Of a DNA stretch of 64,000 nucleotides, positions 8,152 to 16,782 are shown in pieces. Each line of letters begins with the position of its first letter. The first letter of the stretch is position 1. The notes under the pieces are model-generated. The model did no database searches. It was not told the origin of the DNA and worked only from the letters and a program-made list of their open reading frames with translations. This DNA is from Rossellomorea vietnamensis (GTDB lineage Bacteria > Bacillota > Bacilli > Bacillales > Bacillaceae_B). Position numbers and translations under genes: made by a program. The stretch spans positions 16,744-80,743 of the forward strand of contig NZ_VTEH01000014.1 of assembly GCF_008180615.1 (NCBI RefSeq). Direction: 5' to 3'.

Positions 8152-9168
8152 TCACCCCTTTCTTTTTGCCAGACCATCCCGATCGTGTGCCAGCGGCGGC
8201 TGCTCGAGCCAGCCATTCTCGATTAAAAGCTGGGCTCCTTCATTAGCATAAAGTCCGATTTCAGCCAACATCCGTGTGTAATCCGCTGCAATATCCCTTC
8301 TCTGCGAGACGGCCAAGCCTGCACCATAAAAACCAATTGCAGCAGAAACAAGCAAGACGATATGATTCAGCATCAATTTTTCCGAATAAGGAGAGATAAT
8401 GCTATCCGTTACTTCCGAGGCAAATGTCGGTGGTGAAGACAAGTCTGCTTTCTGCAAAGTATCCCTGAAAATAGAAAAATGCTTTTCACATATATCCTTT
8501 CCAAGTAAAAAGAATTTTTGAACCGCCTTGGATTTACATACTTGTCCAAAAGCTATTTCCAAAGTGATCTTTACAACTGTTTTTTGCATATTATAACTGA
8601 TTCCGCTGATTTCTGATGCAGTTAGCGGGCGTTTTTTACCAAACCAGCCTGCCATATAACGCTGCTGATCGATCATATCCACCCCATCAGCAATGTCTAT
8701 ATTGGGCGGTCTGGTATACAGTCCTTTTTTCAGCATCAGATCGACAATTCTTTTGTATAGCTTCATCGCCGCCAGATTGCATTCCGTAAAATAATCTATC
8801 TGGTCTTCTCTTGCTGAATTCCCGACAGCACCGGCATACCCTGTCATTCCATGAAGGGTCATGACATGTATATAAACCAGTACGAAAGTATCCGTAAATA
8901 AAGCTGGAGCATTCATATTGACATCATTCTCTATCGTGAATCCCATAGGAATCGGATGACCCTCTCGGTTAAAGAAGTCGGTAATTTTACTTAGATGAGT
9001 CTGAGCCATTGAAATAGACTGGTTCAGCACTTCTTTAATCTCTTCATCTTTCACCTTACTGACTGCATGCGTCAACATACAAATGGAAAGAGAGTCATTT
9101 ATATACTGTGTCCACAGATTGGCTGTCTCTGCTGAGGAAAGCGAAACGATATGAGTACTTTTTTCCAC
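8152..9168 (-). CDS. DUF3231 family protein
   Basis: A 338-residue protein made of two similar all-alpha halves, as in the DUF3231 family common in spore-forming Bacillus. Its function is unknown; the fold is thought to be ferritin-like, based on family recall. The GTG at 9168 (VEKSTHIV) is preferred to ATG 9189, because GGTGGAGG lies 5-7 nt before the GTG and itself overlaps the codons after that ATG. It is monocistronic and convergent with the STAS gene. Confidence 0.8.
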   Translation of the reverse strand: MEKSTHIVSLSSAETANLWTQYINDSLSICMLTHAVSKVKDEEIKEVLNQSISMAQTHLSKITDFFNREGHPIPMGFTIENDVNMNAPALFTDTFVLVYIHVMTLHGMTGYAGAVGNSAREDQIDYFTECNLAAMKLYKRIVDLMLKKGLYTRPPNIDIADGVDMIDQQRYMAGWFGKKRPLTASEISGISYNMQKTVVKITLEIAFGQVCKSKAVQKFFLLGKDICEKHFSIFRDTLQKADLSSPPTFASEVTDSIISPYSEKLMLNHIVLLVSAAIGFYGAGLAVSQRRDIAADYTRMLAEIGLYANEGAQLLIENGWLEQPPLAHDRDGLAKRKG

Positions 9169-9380
9169 AAAAACCCTCCACCTCTTCATTATTCTTTTCT
9201 ATATAATTCTCTCCAGCCAGCCTTCTCATTCACTATTCACCTGGATTTTTTCTCTTTAAGTTATAATGAATCCATATGGGGAAAAGTATTGTGGAAGCTT
9301 AGCCAAATCGAACAAACTGTTTGAAGCTGGACTGAAAATACGAAAGCAGATTTACAAAGTTAAGAAATGGAGGTCTTTTC

Positions 9381-10034
9381 ATGAAAAAATGGGCATTTGT
9401 CTCAGATTTTGATGGTACTATTTCGGAACAGGATTTTTATGATCTTGTTATTGAAAAATATTACGACGAAGGAAAACAGTTATACACTCAATGGAAAAAC
9501 GGGGAAATGAAGGATATCGAATTTCTCGGTGAAGTGTTTAAAAATATCAATGAAAAAGAAGAAAACCTTATTGACGAAATACGAAAAATGCCGATTGATG
9601 AATTTGCTATGGAATTTATCAAAAAAGTTCAGCAAAACGGCGGTGACTTTTTTATCCTCAGTGCTGGAACCGACTATTACATCAAACACCTCCTCGAAAG
9701 CTACGGAATCCAGAATGTGAAAATCTATTCGAATGAGGGCTATTATAAGAATGAAGGTGTCCACTTAAACCTGGATGAATCCCATCCTCATTACCATGAA
9801 CGATATGGAATTGATAAGTCCATAGTCATTCAAGACCTGCAAAAAAAGTATGAAACGGTTCATTTCATAGGAGACAGCGAACCGGATACGCACCCTGCCG
9901 AGCATGCAGATCTCGTATTTGCTAAAAAAGCATTACAGGATATGCTTAAAGAAAAAAAGATTCCTTTCGTGCCAGTGAAAACTTTTGAAGAAGTGGATGC
10001 ATATCTGAGCAAAGAAGGCTGTTTTCACAACTGA
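9381..10034 (+). CDS. HAD-IB phosphatase, MtnX-like
   Basis: A 217-residue haloacid-dehalogenase superfamily phosphatase. Motif I is SDFDGTIS (nucleophile Asp in DFDGT), motif II is ILSAGTD, and motif IV is FIGDSEPDTHPA. It resembles MtnX, the methionine-salvage phosphatase, in size and motif arrangement, but no mtn genes are near, so the substrate is unknown; phosphoserine phosphatase-like activity is also possible. The ribosome site GGAGG is 8 nt before the ATG. A TATAAT-like box lies near 9259-9264. Confidence 0.8.
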   Translation: MKKWAFVSDFDGTISEQDFYDLVIEKYYDEGKQLYTQWKNGEMKDIEFLGEVFKNINEKEENLIDEIRKMPIDEFAMEFIKKVQQNGGDFFILSAGTDYYIKHLLESYGIQNVKIYSNEGYYKNEGVHLNLDESHPHYHERYGIDKSIVIQDLQKKYETVHFIGDSEPDTHPAEHADLVFAKKALQDMLKEKKIPFVPVKTFEEVDAYLSKEGCFHN

Positions 10035-10248
10035 AAATGATAAAAGTTTGAGAGATATAGACCGCTACTTTGAAACCATGACTCGTTCAGGTGAAGAGTC
10101 TTCTTTTAAAATTGAGACTTAAATGGATGAGGTAAATGAACAACTGGCGTCTGGTTTCAGGCGCCCCCCCCTTAGTTTTAGATATGCAGGATGGTGCTAG
10201 TTTCTACATTTCATAAATAGCTTCTTTTTCAGGAAAAGCTTTTTCTAT

Positions 10249-10340
10249 AAGGCTCTTTTCGTAAACTTTGTTGTCATTTAGGATAAAATCGATAGATTCG
10301 CCTACTTTGACCTGAAATATCCCCGCAAGAAAAACACCCC
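10249..10340. repeat. MITE-like repeat, copy B (left end only)
   Basis: AAGGCTCTTTTCGTAAACTT and the following TGTTG match the left end of the dispersed family; the interior decays and no matching right end is found. Confidence 0.65.
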
Positions 10341-10424
10341 TTTTCTCAACTTAGTCTGAGTATAAGAGGTAATCGCTCAAAACACACATATATTCATCTC
10401 ATCACCTTTATAGTGTTCAACAAC

Positions 10425-10456
10425 AAAAATCCCCTCTTTTCTTTTCAAAAGGGGAA
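10425..10456 (-). terminator. terminator of SRPBCC gene
   Basis: On the minus strand TCCCCTTTT pairs with AGAGGGGA (with one bulge) and is followed by TTTTTG. Confidence 0.7.
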
Positions 10457-10498
10457 AACAATATGGATTCACTTAACAACCTTAAGGAGGGTCATTTC

Positions 10499-10951
10499 TT
10501 ATCTCGATGAGTAAATTCCTTCGACTTTGTATGCGACTGCTTCAGTGAGTTCTGTTGTCATTTCAGGGAGAATCGAATTCAACAAAGGGTTGACCATCTT
10601 AGCAAGCGGACCTTCTGCGTTAATTTCCAGGTACCCTGTCATTGTTGATGAATTGGTTCCTATTGCTTCTGCCTGAAAATATCCCTGCCCATGGAACCTC
10701 TCATTGATCCCTGTCAGGTTAAAAGTAACCATTGAAGGCTCCTTCCAGTCCGTTATATTCACCTTTAAATGAATTTTCTTCTTCAAGAAACCCACTTCTG
10801 TCTTGAACTTCCATGTAGATTCCTTGTCATTGAAAATCTCATGTTCCATATAACCAGGAACCAAGGGTGCCCAGATATCCATCACACTGACAAATTTCCA
10901 AAGCTCCTCTACCGAAGCTTCCACTTGCATTTTATGAAGGCCTGACGGCAT
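10499..10951 (-). CDS. SRPBCC / CoxG-type protein
   Basis: A 150-residue START/Bet v1-like protein of the CoxG (CO dehydrogenase subunit G-like) group. The opening HKMQVEASVEELWKFVSVMDIWAPLVPGY is the typical helix-grip entry, and the C-terminal GPLAKMVNPLLNSIL helix closes the hydrophobic cavity. No CO dehydrogenase genes are near, so it is probably a small-molecule or lipid-binding protein of unknown ligand. Monocistronic, with its own terminator. Confidence 0.75.
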   Translation of the reverse strand: MPSGLHKMQVEASVEELWKFVSVMDIWAPLVPGYMEHEIFNDKESTWKFKTEVGFLKKKIHLKVNITDWKEPSMVTFNLTGINERFHGQGYFQAEAIGTNSSTMTGYLEINAEGPLAKMVNPLLNSILPEMTTELTEAVAYKVEGIYSSR

Positions 10952-11159
10952 ACGATCTCCTCCCAGATGTCTTCTTGTGCTACTTTATATCATATTAGAA
11001 AGAGCGAAGGTTATTACAGAATTTCCTGCCGTTTATCACGAAAACACTGATTACGAATTCAGCTGCGGAGGAAAAGCAGCTGCTGTGTTCCATTGAGGAT
11101 CTTTTTAATTTGCTGAAAAAATACAATTTGAAGCAGCCAATTTTAAAGAGATAAGTGCA

Positions 11160-11191
11160 TAAAAAAGAGAGCTGAATGGTTCAGCTCTCTT
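11160..11191 (-). terminator. terminator of ppiB
   Basis: Perfect 12-bp stem AAGAGAGCTGAA / TTCAGCTCTCTT (11165-11176 with 11180-11191) followed on the minus strand by a T run. Confidence 0.92.
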
Positions 11192-11202
11192 AAGTGTCTT
11201 TA

Positions 11203-11637
11203 TTAGTCTTCAATGACAACCTTTTGCATTACATCGCCATTTCTAAGGCTTCTTGCCGTTTCCAGACCGGAAGTGACTTTACCGAATACAGTATGAACAC
11301 CGTTCAGATGCGGCTGGGGCTCATGCACGATGAAGAACTGGCTTCCGCCTGTGTCTTTACCGGCATGTGCCATAGAAAGTGAACCAGCTTCATGCTTATG
11401 AGGGTTTCCTTCTGTTTCACAAGGGATTGTGTAGCCGGGACCGCCAGTGCCTGTTCCTTGTGGACAACCTCCTTGACTTACAAATCCCGGGATGACACGG
11501 TGGAAAGAAAGACCATCGTAGAAACCTTCTTTCGCAAGCTTAGAGAAGTTTTCAACTGTACCTGGCGCTTCATTCGGGAACAGGTCAAATTCTACCTTTT
11601 CACCATTCTCAAATTGTATGTATCCTTTTTTAGCCAT
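11203..11637 (-). CDS. ppiB: peptidyl-prolyl cis-trans isomerase, cyclophilin type
   Basis: A 144-residue cytoplasmic cyclophilin that isomerises Xaa-Pro bonds. Active-site motifs are present: [13 protein letters not shown] (catalytic Arg about residue 47), [16 protein letters not shown] (Gln-Phe-Phe) and [12 protein letters not shown]. The length matches Bacillus PpiB. Monocistronic with a strong terminator. Confidence 0.95.
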   Translation of the reverse strand: MAKKGYIQFENGEKVEFDLFPNEAPGTVENFSKLAKEGFYDGLSFHRVIPGFVSQGGCPQGTGTGGPGYTIPCETEGNPHKHEAGSLSMAHAGKDTGGSQFFIVHEPQPHLNGVHTVFGKVTSGLETARSLRNGDVMQKVVIED

Positions 11638-11760
11638 TGTATAACACTCCTATTCATTAGAAATCAATTATTATAATACCATGATTTTCTTCAGAAGAAA
11701 AAGATTGTGAAGGATTAAGAGAAATTTGGTGGACAATCAGCACCAATTACTGCCGTATGC

Positions 11761-12777
11761 TCATTGTCCGCCCATTCTTTTATCCTCTTCAGGCCACTGC
11801 TGGGCATCTGCCTTTACCAGTCCGAGAAGCCGTTCTCTTCTTTTCATTAGATTCGATACTGCAATATTGAATTCTGGCGTAGATTTCAAAGGCAACCCTT
11901 CATCACGCAGAGGTTCTAAATTTATTGGCGGCGGTGTATTTACAGCAGGTTTAAAAAATACCTTATGAAGGGTCTCCAGGTAATCATCCACACTGGATCT
12001 TGCTTCCTTTAACCACACTCTGTTTGGCTTGTATTCCTCTTCAACCCCGAATTCATAAACCGTTAGAGCTTCATCCAATATCGCCAATGCAACAGCAGAG
12101 GACTCACTGTTTTTTTCAGAATGGTAATAATGCAAAATCGGATACGCCTTATGCTGCTGTGTTAGAATACTTAATTGCGAAGACAGGTCTTTCAGCAGTA
12201 AGTCGATACTGTGATAGTCCTTTCCGTTCCAGCTTTGTTTAAGTACTGTTACCCAGTTCCCTCCTTGACCAGTGACATTTTTAGCAAAAGAGCGTTTCTG
12301 GACAACTCCGGTGAGAACAGAAACTACATAGGAAACAGACAAAGTAATAAACAGCATTCCGCTCCCTGTTGCAAGGGTAGTGACTAACTGCCAGACTCCT
12401 TTTTCAGGTATATAATCTCCTATCCCCAATGTGAACAAGGTGAAACCAACATAATAGACCCTTTCCATCCAGGATGTAACGGGCGTCATATCAGGAGTAA
12501 GAAGAATGGAACCTGCATCCGCTGTGAACACCAGTGTCCAGCCAATCCATAGCAGCAAAATCCATGTTATCAATGTCAGCGACAAAACCATGGGGCCAGC
12601 CAGCCTTAACATATTAAAGTGTTTATTGCTTATTCTTCTTAAAATGAACCAGCACATTTTACCCATTCTTCTTGATAAAGGGCCTCCCCCTCCATCAACC
12701 CAGATGGTTGTCCATAATAAGTCGACAGCTACTAGAAAAAGGACTGATATGCCTAAGATAAGATAGAGTTCATTCAA
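11761..12777 (-). CDS. two-helix potassium channel family protein
   Basis: A 338-residue membrane protein with an N-terminal helix (about 4-27), then an ion-channel domain: helix (about 60-85), pore loop with selectivity filter TLGIGDYIP (about 116-124) and a second helix (about 130-160). The TxGxGD filter points to K+ selectivity. The C-terminal half (about 165-338) is cytoplasmic, mostly helical, without a recognisable RCK domain, so gating ligands are unknown. Monocistronic. Confidence 0.82.
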   Translation of the reverse strand: MNELYLILGISVLFLVAVDLLWTTIWVDGGGGPLSRRMGKMCWFILRRISNKHFNMLRLAGPMVLSLTLITWILLLWIGWTLVFTADAGSILLTPDMTPVTSWMERVYYVGFTLFTLGIGDYIPEKGVWQLVTTLATGSGMLFITLSVSYVVSVLTGVVQKRSFAKNVTGQGGNWVTVLKQSWNGKDYHSIDLLLKDLSSQLSILTQQHKAYPILHYYHSEKNSESSAVALAILDEALTVYEFGVEEEYKPNRVWLKEARSSVDDYLETLHKVFFKPAVNTPPPINLEPLRDEGLPLKSTPEFNIAVSNLMKRRERLLGLVKADAQQWPEEDKRMGGQ

Positions 12778-12915
12778 TTTTGATCTTCCTTTCCAATGAC
12801 TCGAGTTGTTGCCGATAGTTGTATAAAATACCCGTCACCCTGCTTTCACAAACATAAATTGGAAAGGTAACGATTTCCCCTTCACATGTTTAAATATCTA
12901 TGTTAGGGTATACTA

Positions 12916-13046
12916 CAGTAAGGCTCCTCCCGAATTCTATTCGCTTGTTGCGGGACACTTAACCACTGTACGGATCGGGAGGGGCCTTTACTGCCATCAT
13001 ACATACGACAGAAAAAGCTTGCAGCCCATGGGCTGCAAGCTTTTTT
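12916..13046 (+). ncRNA. candidate small RNA ending in a terminator
   Basis: CAGTAAGGCTCCTCCCGA (12916-12933) pairs with the inverted copy at 12975-12993 with one G-U and one bulge, giving a ~18-bp stem over a 41-nt loop. 18 nt later comes a strong terminator. A TATACT box at 12909-12914 would place the RNA start near 12920, but no good -35 is seen. The CTCCTCCC stretch is complementary to Shine-Dalgarno sequences, a feature of several Firmicutes regulatory RNAs. It could alternatively be the 5' leader of the downstream exonuclease (an attenuator) or a remnant palindromic repeat. Confidence 0.4.
13012..13045. terminator. palindromic bidirectional terminator
   Basis: Near-perfect 34-bp palindrome, AAAAAGCTTGCAGCCC and its complement around AT, with A and T runs on both sides, so it can stop transcription from either strand. 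Confidence 0.9.
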
Positions 13047-13116
13047 GGTATAGATTACCTCTTCTCTAATTTCCAATCTCCCTTTATACTGACTAGTTGG
13101 AGGATGGTGAACGGAA

Positions 13117-14040
13117 ATGGCAGAATTGAAGCAATTTATCTTTTTTGACTTTGAAATGAAGTGTGATGACAGGGGCATGCCATATGAAAACATGGAAGCC
13201 ATACGATTAGGCGCAGTTAAATATGATTTACAAACCCGAAGAATAACCAGCTTTGACCGTTATATCCAGCCCGCCTCAAGAGAGCCGCTCAGCCCTTTTT
13301 GCAAGAATCTTACTGGAATCAATGACGGAGATCTTGAAACAGCCGACCCTTTCCCAGTCGTATACAGTGAATTTCTATTCTGGATAGGCGGTGTCAAGAA
13401 GTCCCGTTTCTTCTCTTGGTCCAAGAGCGATTTATCCAGACTCAAAATAGACAGCCACCTGCATGGACTGCCTGCTGTCACTCTCGAGAAAATCGAAAAA
13501 CGATATGTGGACTTTCAAGATATCTTCAGCAAAGGAGTCTCCAAGGTTAATCTTTCAGTTGAAAATGCCCTCGCTATTTATGGTTCACCCTTTGAAGGGG
13601 AAACGCATCATCCTATGTATGACTCTTATAATACTCTGCGGGTTTTTCTCCATTATTACAGCGAGCCCGTTACTTCTGATATTGAAATGGCAAGAGCCTT
13701 TATTCTGAACGGAGAAGAGATAGAACTTGCCACGATTAACGAGAGGATAAAAGAAGTGCTGACCCTCGATATCGCAGAGCTGACAGACAACCTGCATTTC
13801 GCATACCGCATGACAAACGCTAGAAAATTTCTTAAAAAAGTAAGTAAAACAGTTGGAAAGTATGACAATATACTACTTAACCGTTCAGGTATATTTTCAG
13901 AAGACGTCCAGCATCTCGTTCATCAGCTCCATGCTTTCAACAAAAATCTTCACGAGTCCTTCCAAGAACATCTTGAATGCTCGTCAAGAATAATGATCAT
14001 CGATGATTACTCTGAAACCGCATTAAAAAACTTGAAGTGA
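13117..14040 (+). CDS. DnaQ-like 3'-5' exonuclease family protein
   Basis: A 307-residue protein with an N-terminal RNase T / DnaQ exonuclease fold (about 7-185): ExoI motif FFDFEMK (Asp11, Glu13), an SWSKSDLSRL segment in place of ExoII, and an ExoIII-like HHPMYDSYNTLRVFLHYY (DEDDh His and Asp). The C-terminal 120 residues are helical and unrecognised. It resembles the KapD/ERI-type exonucleases of Bacillus by N-terminal motif only. GGAGG lies 13 nt before the ATG, rather far. The upstream structured RNA might affect its expression. Confidence 0.75.
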   Translation: MAELKQFIFFDFEMKCDDRGMPYENMEAIRLGAVKYDLQTRRITSFDRYIQPASREPLSPFCKNLTGINDGDLETADPFPVVYSEFLFWIGGVKKSRFFSWSKSDLSRLKIDSHLHGLPAVTLEKIEKRYVDFQDIFSKGVSKVNLSVENALAIYGSPFEGETHHPMYDSYNTLRVFLHYYSEPVTSDIEMARAFILNGEEIELATINERIKEVLTLDIAELTDNLHFAYRMTNARKFLKKVSKTVGKYDNILLNRSGIFSEDVQHLVHQLHAFNKNLHESFQEHLECSSRIMIIDDYSETALKNLK

Positions 14041-14064
14041 AGCCATAGGCTGCCTTCTGCATAT

Positions 14065-14307
14065 TCAGGCTCTTTGTCTGATAAGAAGCACCATCATCAT
14101 ACCAAACAACCCAACCACGCCAACCAGCGCACCAGTTAAGGCAAACGGCAGGCTGTCCCATCCGCCAAAGAAAACAGCTGACAACAGGGCAAATACCCCT
14201 CCTGCCAAGGCTACTATATAAAATGCAGCAAACCGCTTTGATCTCTTCACATTCCGGCTCAAAGCCAAAGTGACGATCAACAGCAAAATACTTCCTATAA
14301 CGAGCAT
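14065..14307 (-). CDS. small membrane protein, YesK-like
   Basis: 80 residues with three hydrophobic helices (about 2-16, 27-47, 56-76) separated by a basic loop (RNVKRSKR). This resembles the YesK-like small membrane proteins of Bacillus, function unknown. It is convergent with the exonuclease; the stop codons are 27 bp apart. Confidence 0.6.
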   Translation of the reverse strand: MLVIGSILLLIVTLALSRNVKRSKRFAAFYIVALAGGVFALLSAVFFGGWDSLPFALTGALVGVVGLFGMMMVLLIRQRA

Positions 14308-14379
14308 TGTAACACGACCCTTCTAACGGTTAGTCTATCAATTTCAGAATAGCAGTGGATTTTATGTAAATGAACTAAG

Positions 14380-14408
14380 AAAAAGGAATGGAGAAATATC
14401 TCCACTCC
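14380..14408 (-). terminator. terminator of the SpoIIAA-like gene
   Basis: On the minus strand GGAGTGGAG pairs with CTCCATTCC (one mismatch) and is followed by TTTTTC. Confidence 0.75.
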
Positions 14409-14409
14409 G

Positions 14410-14760
14410 TTATTGTATCCATGTCACAGCATCTGTGTGATGGTTCTTATCAAAGTGTTTCACTTCCAGGTTCGGCATCTTATCTTCCATCTTCGCGCCC
14501 ATCTCGACCCACTTCTTGTCGCTGACTACCGCTACTTTATTGAATTCGTGCATGTGGTCCTTACCGAAAAGAAAATCCTCTTTCAGGGCTTTCATGGAAA
14601 AGTCCATATCATTTACAACTAACAGAAGATTCATGTCTTCATTAGGTGTCTTCTTTTCATGAAAAGCTTTTTCAAACTGCTGCATATCGTCTTTGGTGTA
14701 ATCTCCTGTCACTTCTACTTCCAGCAAGTCATTTCTTCCACTTGGAATAATTGTAATCAT
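14410..14760 (-). CDS. SpoIIAA-like / STAS-SEC14 domain protein
   Basis: 116 residues matching the SpoIIAA-like family (PF11964): beta-strand opening LLEVEVTGDYTKDDMQQFEKAF, a central LLLVVNDMDF strand and a C-terminal VKHFDKNHHTDAVTWIQ. Such proteins are small and cytoplasmic with unclear roles, possibly lipid or ligand binding. Strong ribosome site AAGGAGGAAT before the ATG. Monocistronic. Confidence 0.75.
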   Translation of the reverse strand: MITIIPSGRNDLLEVEVTGDYTKDDMQQFEKAFHEKKTPNEDMNLLLVVNDMDFSMKALKEDFLFGKDHMHEFNKVAVVSDKKWVEMGAKMEDKMPNLEVKHFDKNHHTDAVTWIQ

Positions 14761-14854
14761 ATTTCATTCCTCCTTAATCGATGTCTTATTCCGTTTATAC
14801 CCTTCTTTTCCAAGGAGTTAAACTTCACGGGCACACCAAAAAAGGTGCAGTATG

Positions 14855-15241
14855 CTAAACTGCCTTAACCCCGGCCTCTACGTAACTTCTGACCAGCATC
14901 CATTTTCCGTCCACCTGTTTGAATGTATCAAAAAACAAATTAGCAGTCTCCAATGGCTTTCCGTTAATGTTCATGGAAGCCGATATCACTGCCATCACCT
15001 CGTCTTCCCGCAATGAAGAGGTCCACATGGTTTTCAGTATCCAGCTTGAATCGCTTTCCTTCACATATTGAAATCCCTGGTCCCATCCTTGAATCGATTC
15101 CTCATACCCAAAATCTACAATCTGCCCATTTGATGTAACTTCTCTTGCCTTGTAGTCTTTAGAAATCAAGGCAGCAAGCTTTTCTATATCTGATGACGCC
15201 CAGATCTCTGTAAACTCCTCAATAAATGATTCAAACTTCAT
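14855..15241 (-). CDS. NTF2-like / SnoaL-like protein
   Basis: A 128-residue alpha+beta cone-fold protein (start MKFESFIEEFTEIWASSDIEKLAALISKDY), typical of the SnoaL/DUF4440 group, which includes small hydrolases and isomerases; the substrate is unknown. ATG 15241 has AGGAG at a 7-nt spacing; the in-frame ATG at 15247 is too close to it, and longer upstream extensions lack a ribosome site. Confidence 0.7.
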   Translation of the reverse strand: MKFESFIEEFTEIWASSDIEKLAALISKDYKAREVTSNGQIVDFGYEESIQGWDQGFQYVKESDSSWILKTMWTSSLREDEVMAVISASMNINGKPLETANLFFDTFKQVDGKWMLVRSYVEAGVKAV

Positions 15242-15533
15242 GTTCATTCTCCTTTCTTTTAATCTCTTAATAAGACTTTTCTTATATACTTTCACGTTGT
15301 GATATATGTTAGTTCTATGAGTGCATCTTGCAACTCTGTCAGCATTACCCTTTCCCAAAAGAAAAACACAGATCAACGTTTTCTTTCACTCTTCTTTAAA
15401 TTCTGGAGAAAATATCGTAAAAGTTTTCACTTGCTATATCAATCAGAAAAAGGGAAGGAGCATTCATACCTCCAATCACGGAATATTATTAGTTGCGGCG
15501 TGCTTTTCACATATCCTTCAGATCTAACTTCAC

Positions 15534-16091
15534 TTAAGGATTCATCATTCTTTGACAATCGATAAATTGTTTACCTTGGAATCTCAGCTTATAAATATCC
15601 GGCATCTCCAGCCTCTTCCAAAATTCAAAATCATATCTCTTATCGAAATAATTCATAATCAATACCATAAGATTTCCATGGGTTCCAATGACAATATTCT
15701 CTCCCTCATAGTCTTCTAGTACATTAAAAAGTGACTGAACTCCTCTTGTCTGGGCAGCCAGATTGGATTCCCCGCCTTCCCAGGAGAAGTTCCAGTCATT
15801 CCACACCTTGTTGATGGCTGACTGAAAATCTGCTGCCGGAGTTTCGGTCAACGTCCGCTCTTTAAATCCCTCAATATGTATAATTTCTTTTCTGTAATGA
15901 CTGGCAGCTCCTTCTATAGTCTGCGCTGCCCGCACATAGGGGCTGGAAAGGAAAACATCAACATCATTTGCCGACAGTATTTCTGTGATTTTTTCTCTGT
16001 CTTCCATTCCCTTCTCTGATAAAGGTCTCGCCAGTTCATCCGGTGTATATACAGAATGAGCATGCCGCACCAAGTAAATTGCAGTAACCAT
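15534..16091 (-). CDS. histidine phosphatase family protein
   Basis: A 185-residue phosphoglycerate-mutase-like phosphatase. The catalytic motif is LVRHAHS (His about residue 10), the phosphate-binding Arg is in SSPYVRAAQT, and the second catalytic His lies in VIGTHGNLM. The substrate is unknown. A paralogue of the same superfamily lies at 58481-59059. Confidence 0.88.
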   Translation of the reverse strand: MVTAIYLVRHAHSVYTPDELARPLSEKGMEDREKITEILSANDVDVFLSSPYVRAAQTIEGAASHYRKEIIHIEGFKERTLTETPAADFQSAINKVWNDWNFSWEGGESNLAAQTRGVQSLFNVLEDYEGENIVIGTHGNLMVLIMNYFDKRYDFEFWKRLEMPDIYKLRFQGKQFIDCQRMMNP

Positions 16092-16329
16092 AAAACAGCT
16101 CCTTTTCTCTCTCAGTTTTCACATACAATACGAGTAGTTATCTGTTTAGTTAGATCGCACAAATTCATATAAATGGTTGATATTAGAGTGCTGATTAAAA
16201 TGCTTTTATACAGCACGATATCCTTCTAAACTTCAACTTTATTCTGCTTAACATGGATTTACATTGCGATATCCTTTTAACCCACTACTTCATGCTGATT
16301 AAGATGCTGCTGTAAAAAATCTCACGGTC

Positions 16330-16782
16330 CTAATGTCTCTCCAACCTTTTCAAGAAGGCATAATCCACCTTGTCGACAGGCTCCTCTAAGCAGGATTTAT
16401 CCCATAAGATGATCTTAGTGGTTTCCTCATTTTCTTGGAAGGGATCAAGGGTTTCCATCTCACCAAGGAAGACAGGATTATACTTTACAAACCCGTCTTC
16501 TTTTCTTACTTTCATTAAACCTAAAAAGTTCAATTCGTCCGGCATTTGTCCTGTCTCCTCGAACAACTCCCTGAATGCGCACTCTGATATGGTTTCATTC
16601 ATTTCCCTTTTCCCCGCGGGAAGTTCCCATTGGTTCCTCCAGTTATTAAAGCAGAGAAGAAAATCACCATTCACCTTAATGACAGCATAAGAACCTGCTA
16701 TAGGATGAAAGCTGTCTACATCTGACTCCTCAATCGGAATAAAATCAAGGAACTCCTGTCCGTTATTCTTCTCATTGATCAA
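16330..16782 (-). CDS. Nudix hydrolase
   Basis: Hydrolyses nucleoside diphosphate-linked substrates. The Nudix box is AGKREMNETISECAFRELFEETGQ, matching GX5EX7REUXEEXGU. TTG 16782 is preferred, because AAGGAG lies 9 nt upstream; the in-frame ATG 16806 has no ribosome site. The gene overlaps the end of the MFS gene by 11 bp (35 bp if ATG 16806 is used), so the two are translationally coupled. Confidence 0.83.
   Translation of the reverse strand: MINEKNNGQEFLDFIPIEESDVDSFHPIAGSYAVIKVNGDFLLCFNNWRNQWELPAGKREMNETISECAFRELFEETGQMPDELNFLGLMKVRKEDGFVKYNPVFLGEMETLDPFQENEETTKIILWDKSCLEEPVDKVDYAFLKRLERH

Larger units (their letters stand above)
10035..10498. other. intergenic stretch with repeat fragment and hairpins
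   Basis: No gene seen. It contains a hairpin GGCGTCTG/CAGGCGCC near 10146-10165 followed by a C8 run, a partial MITE-like repeat from 10249, and the terminator of the downstream minus-strand gene. Confidence 0.5.
12778..13116. other. intergenic stretch holding a structured RNA candidate
   Basis: Between divergent genes. It contains a long inverted repeat at 12916-12993 and a palindromic terminator at 13012-13045, described separately; nothing else is recognised. Confidence 0.5.

Noticed and set aside
10990..11152. Possible gene remnant on the plus strand ending KKYNLKQPILKR
   Set aside because: The frame gives a plausible helical C terminus but has no start and no identifiable family; too weak to list as a pseudogene.
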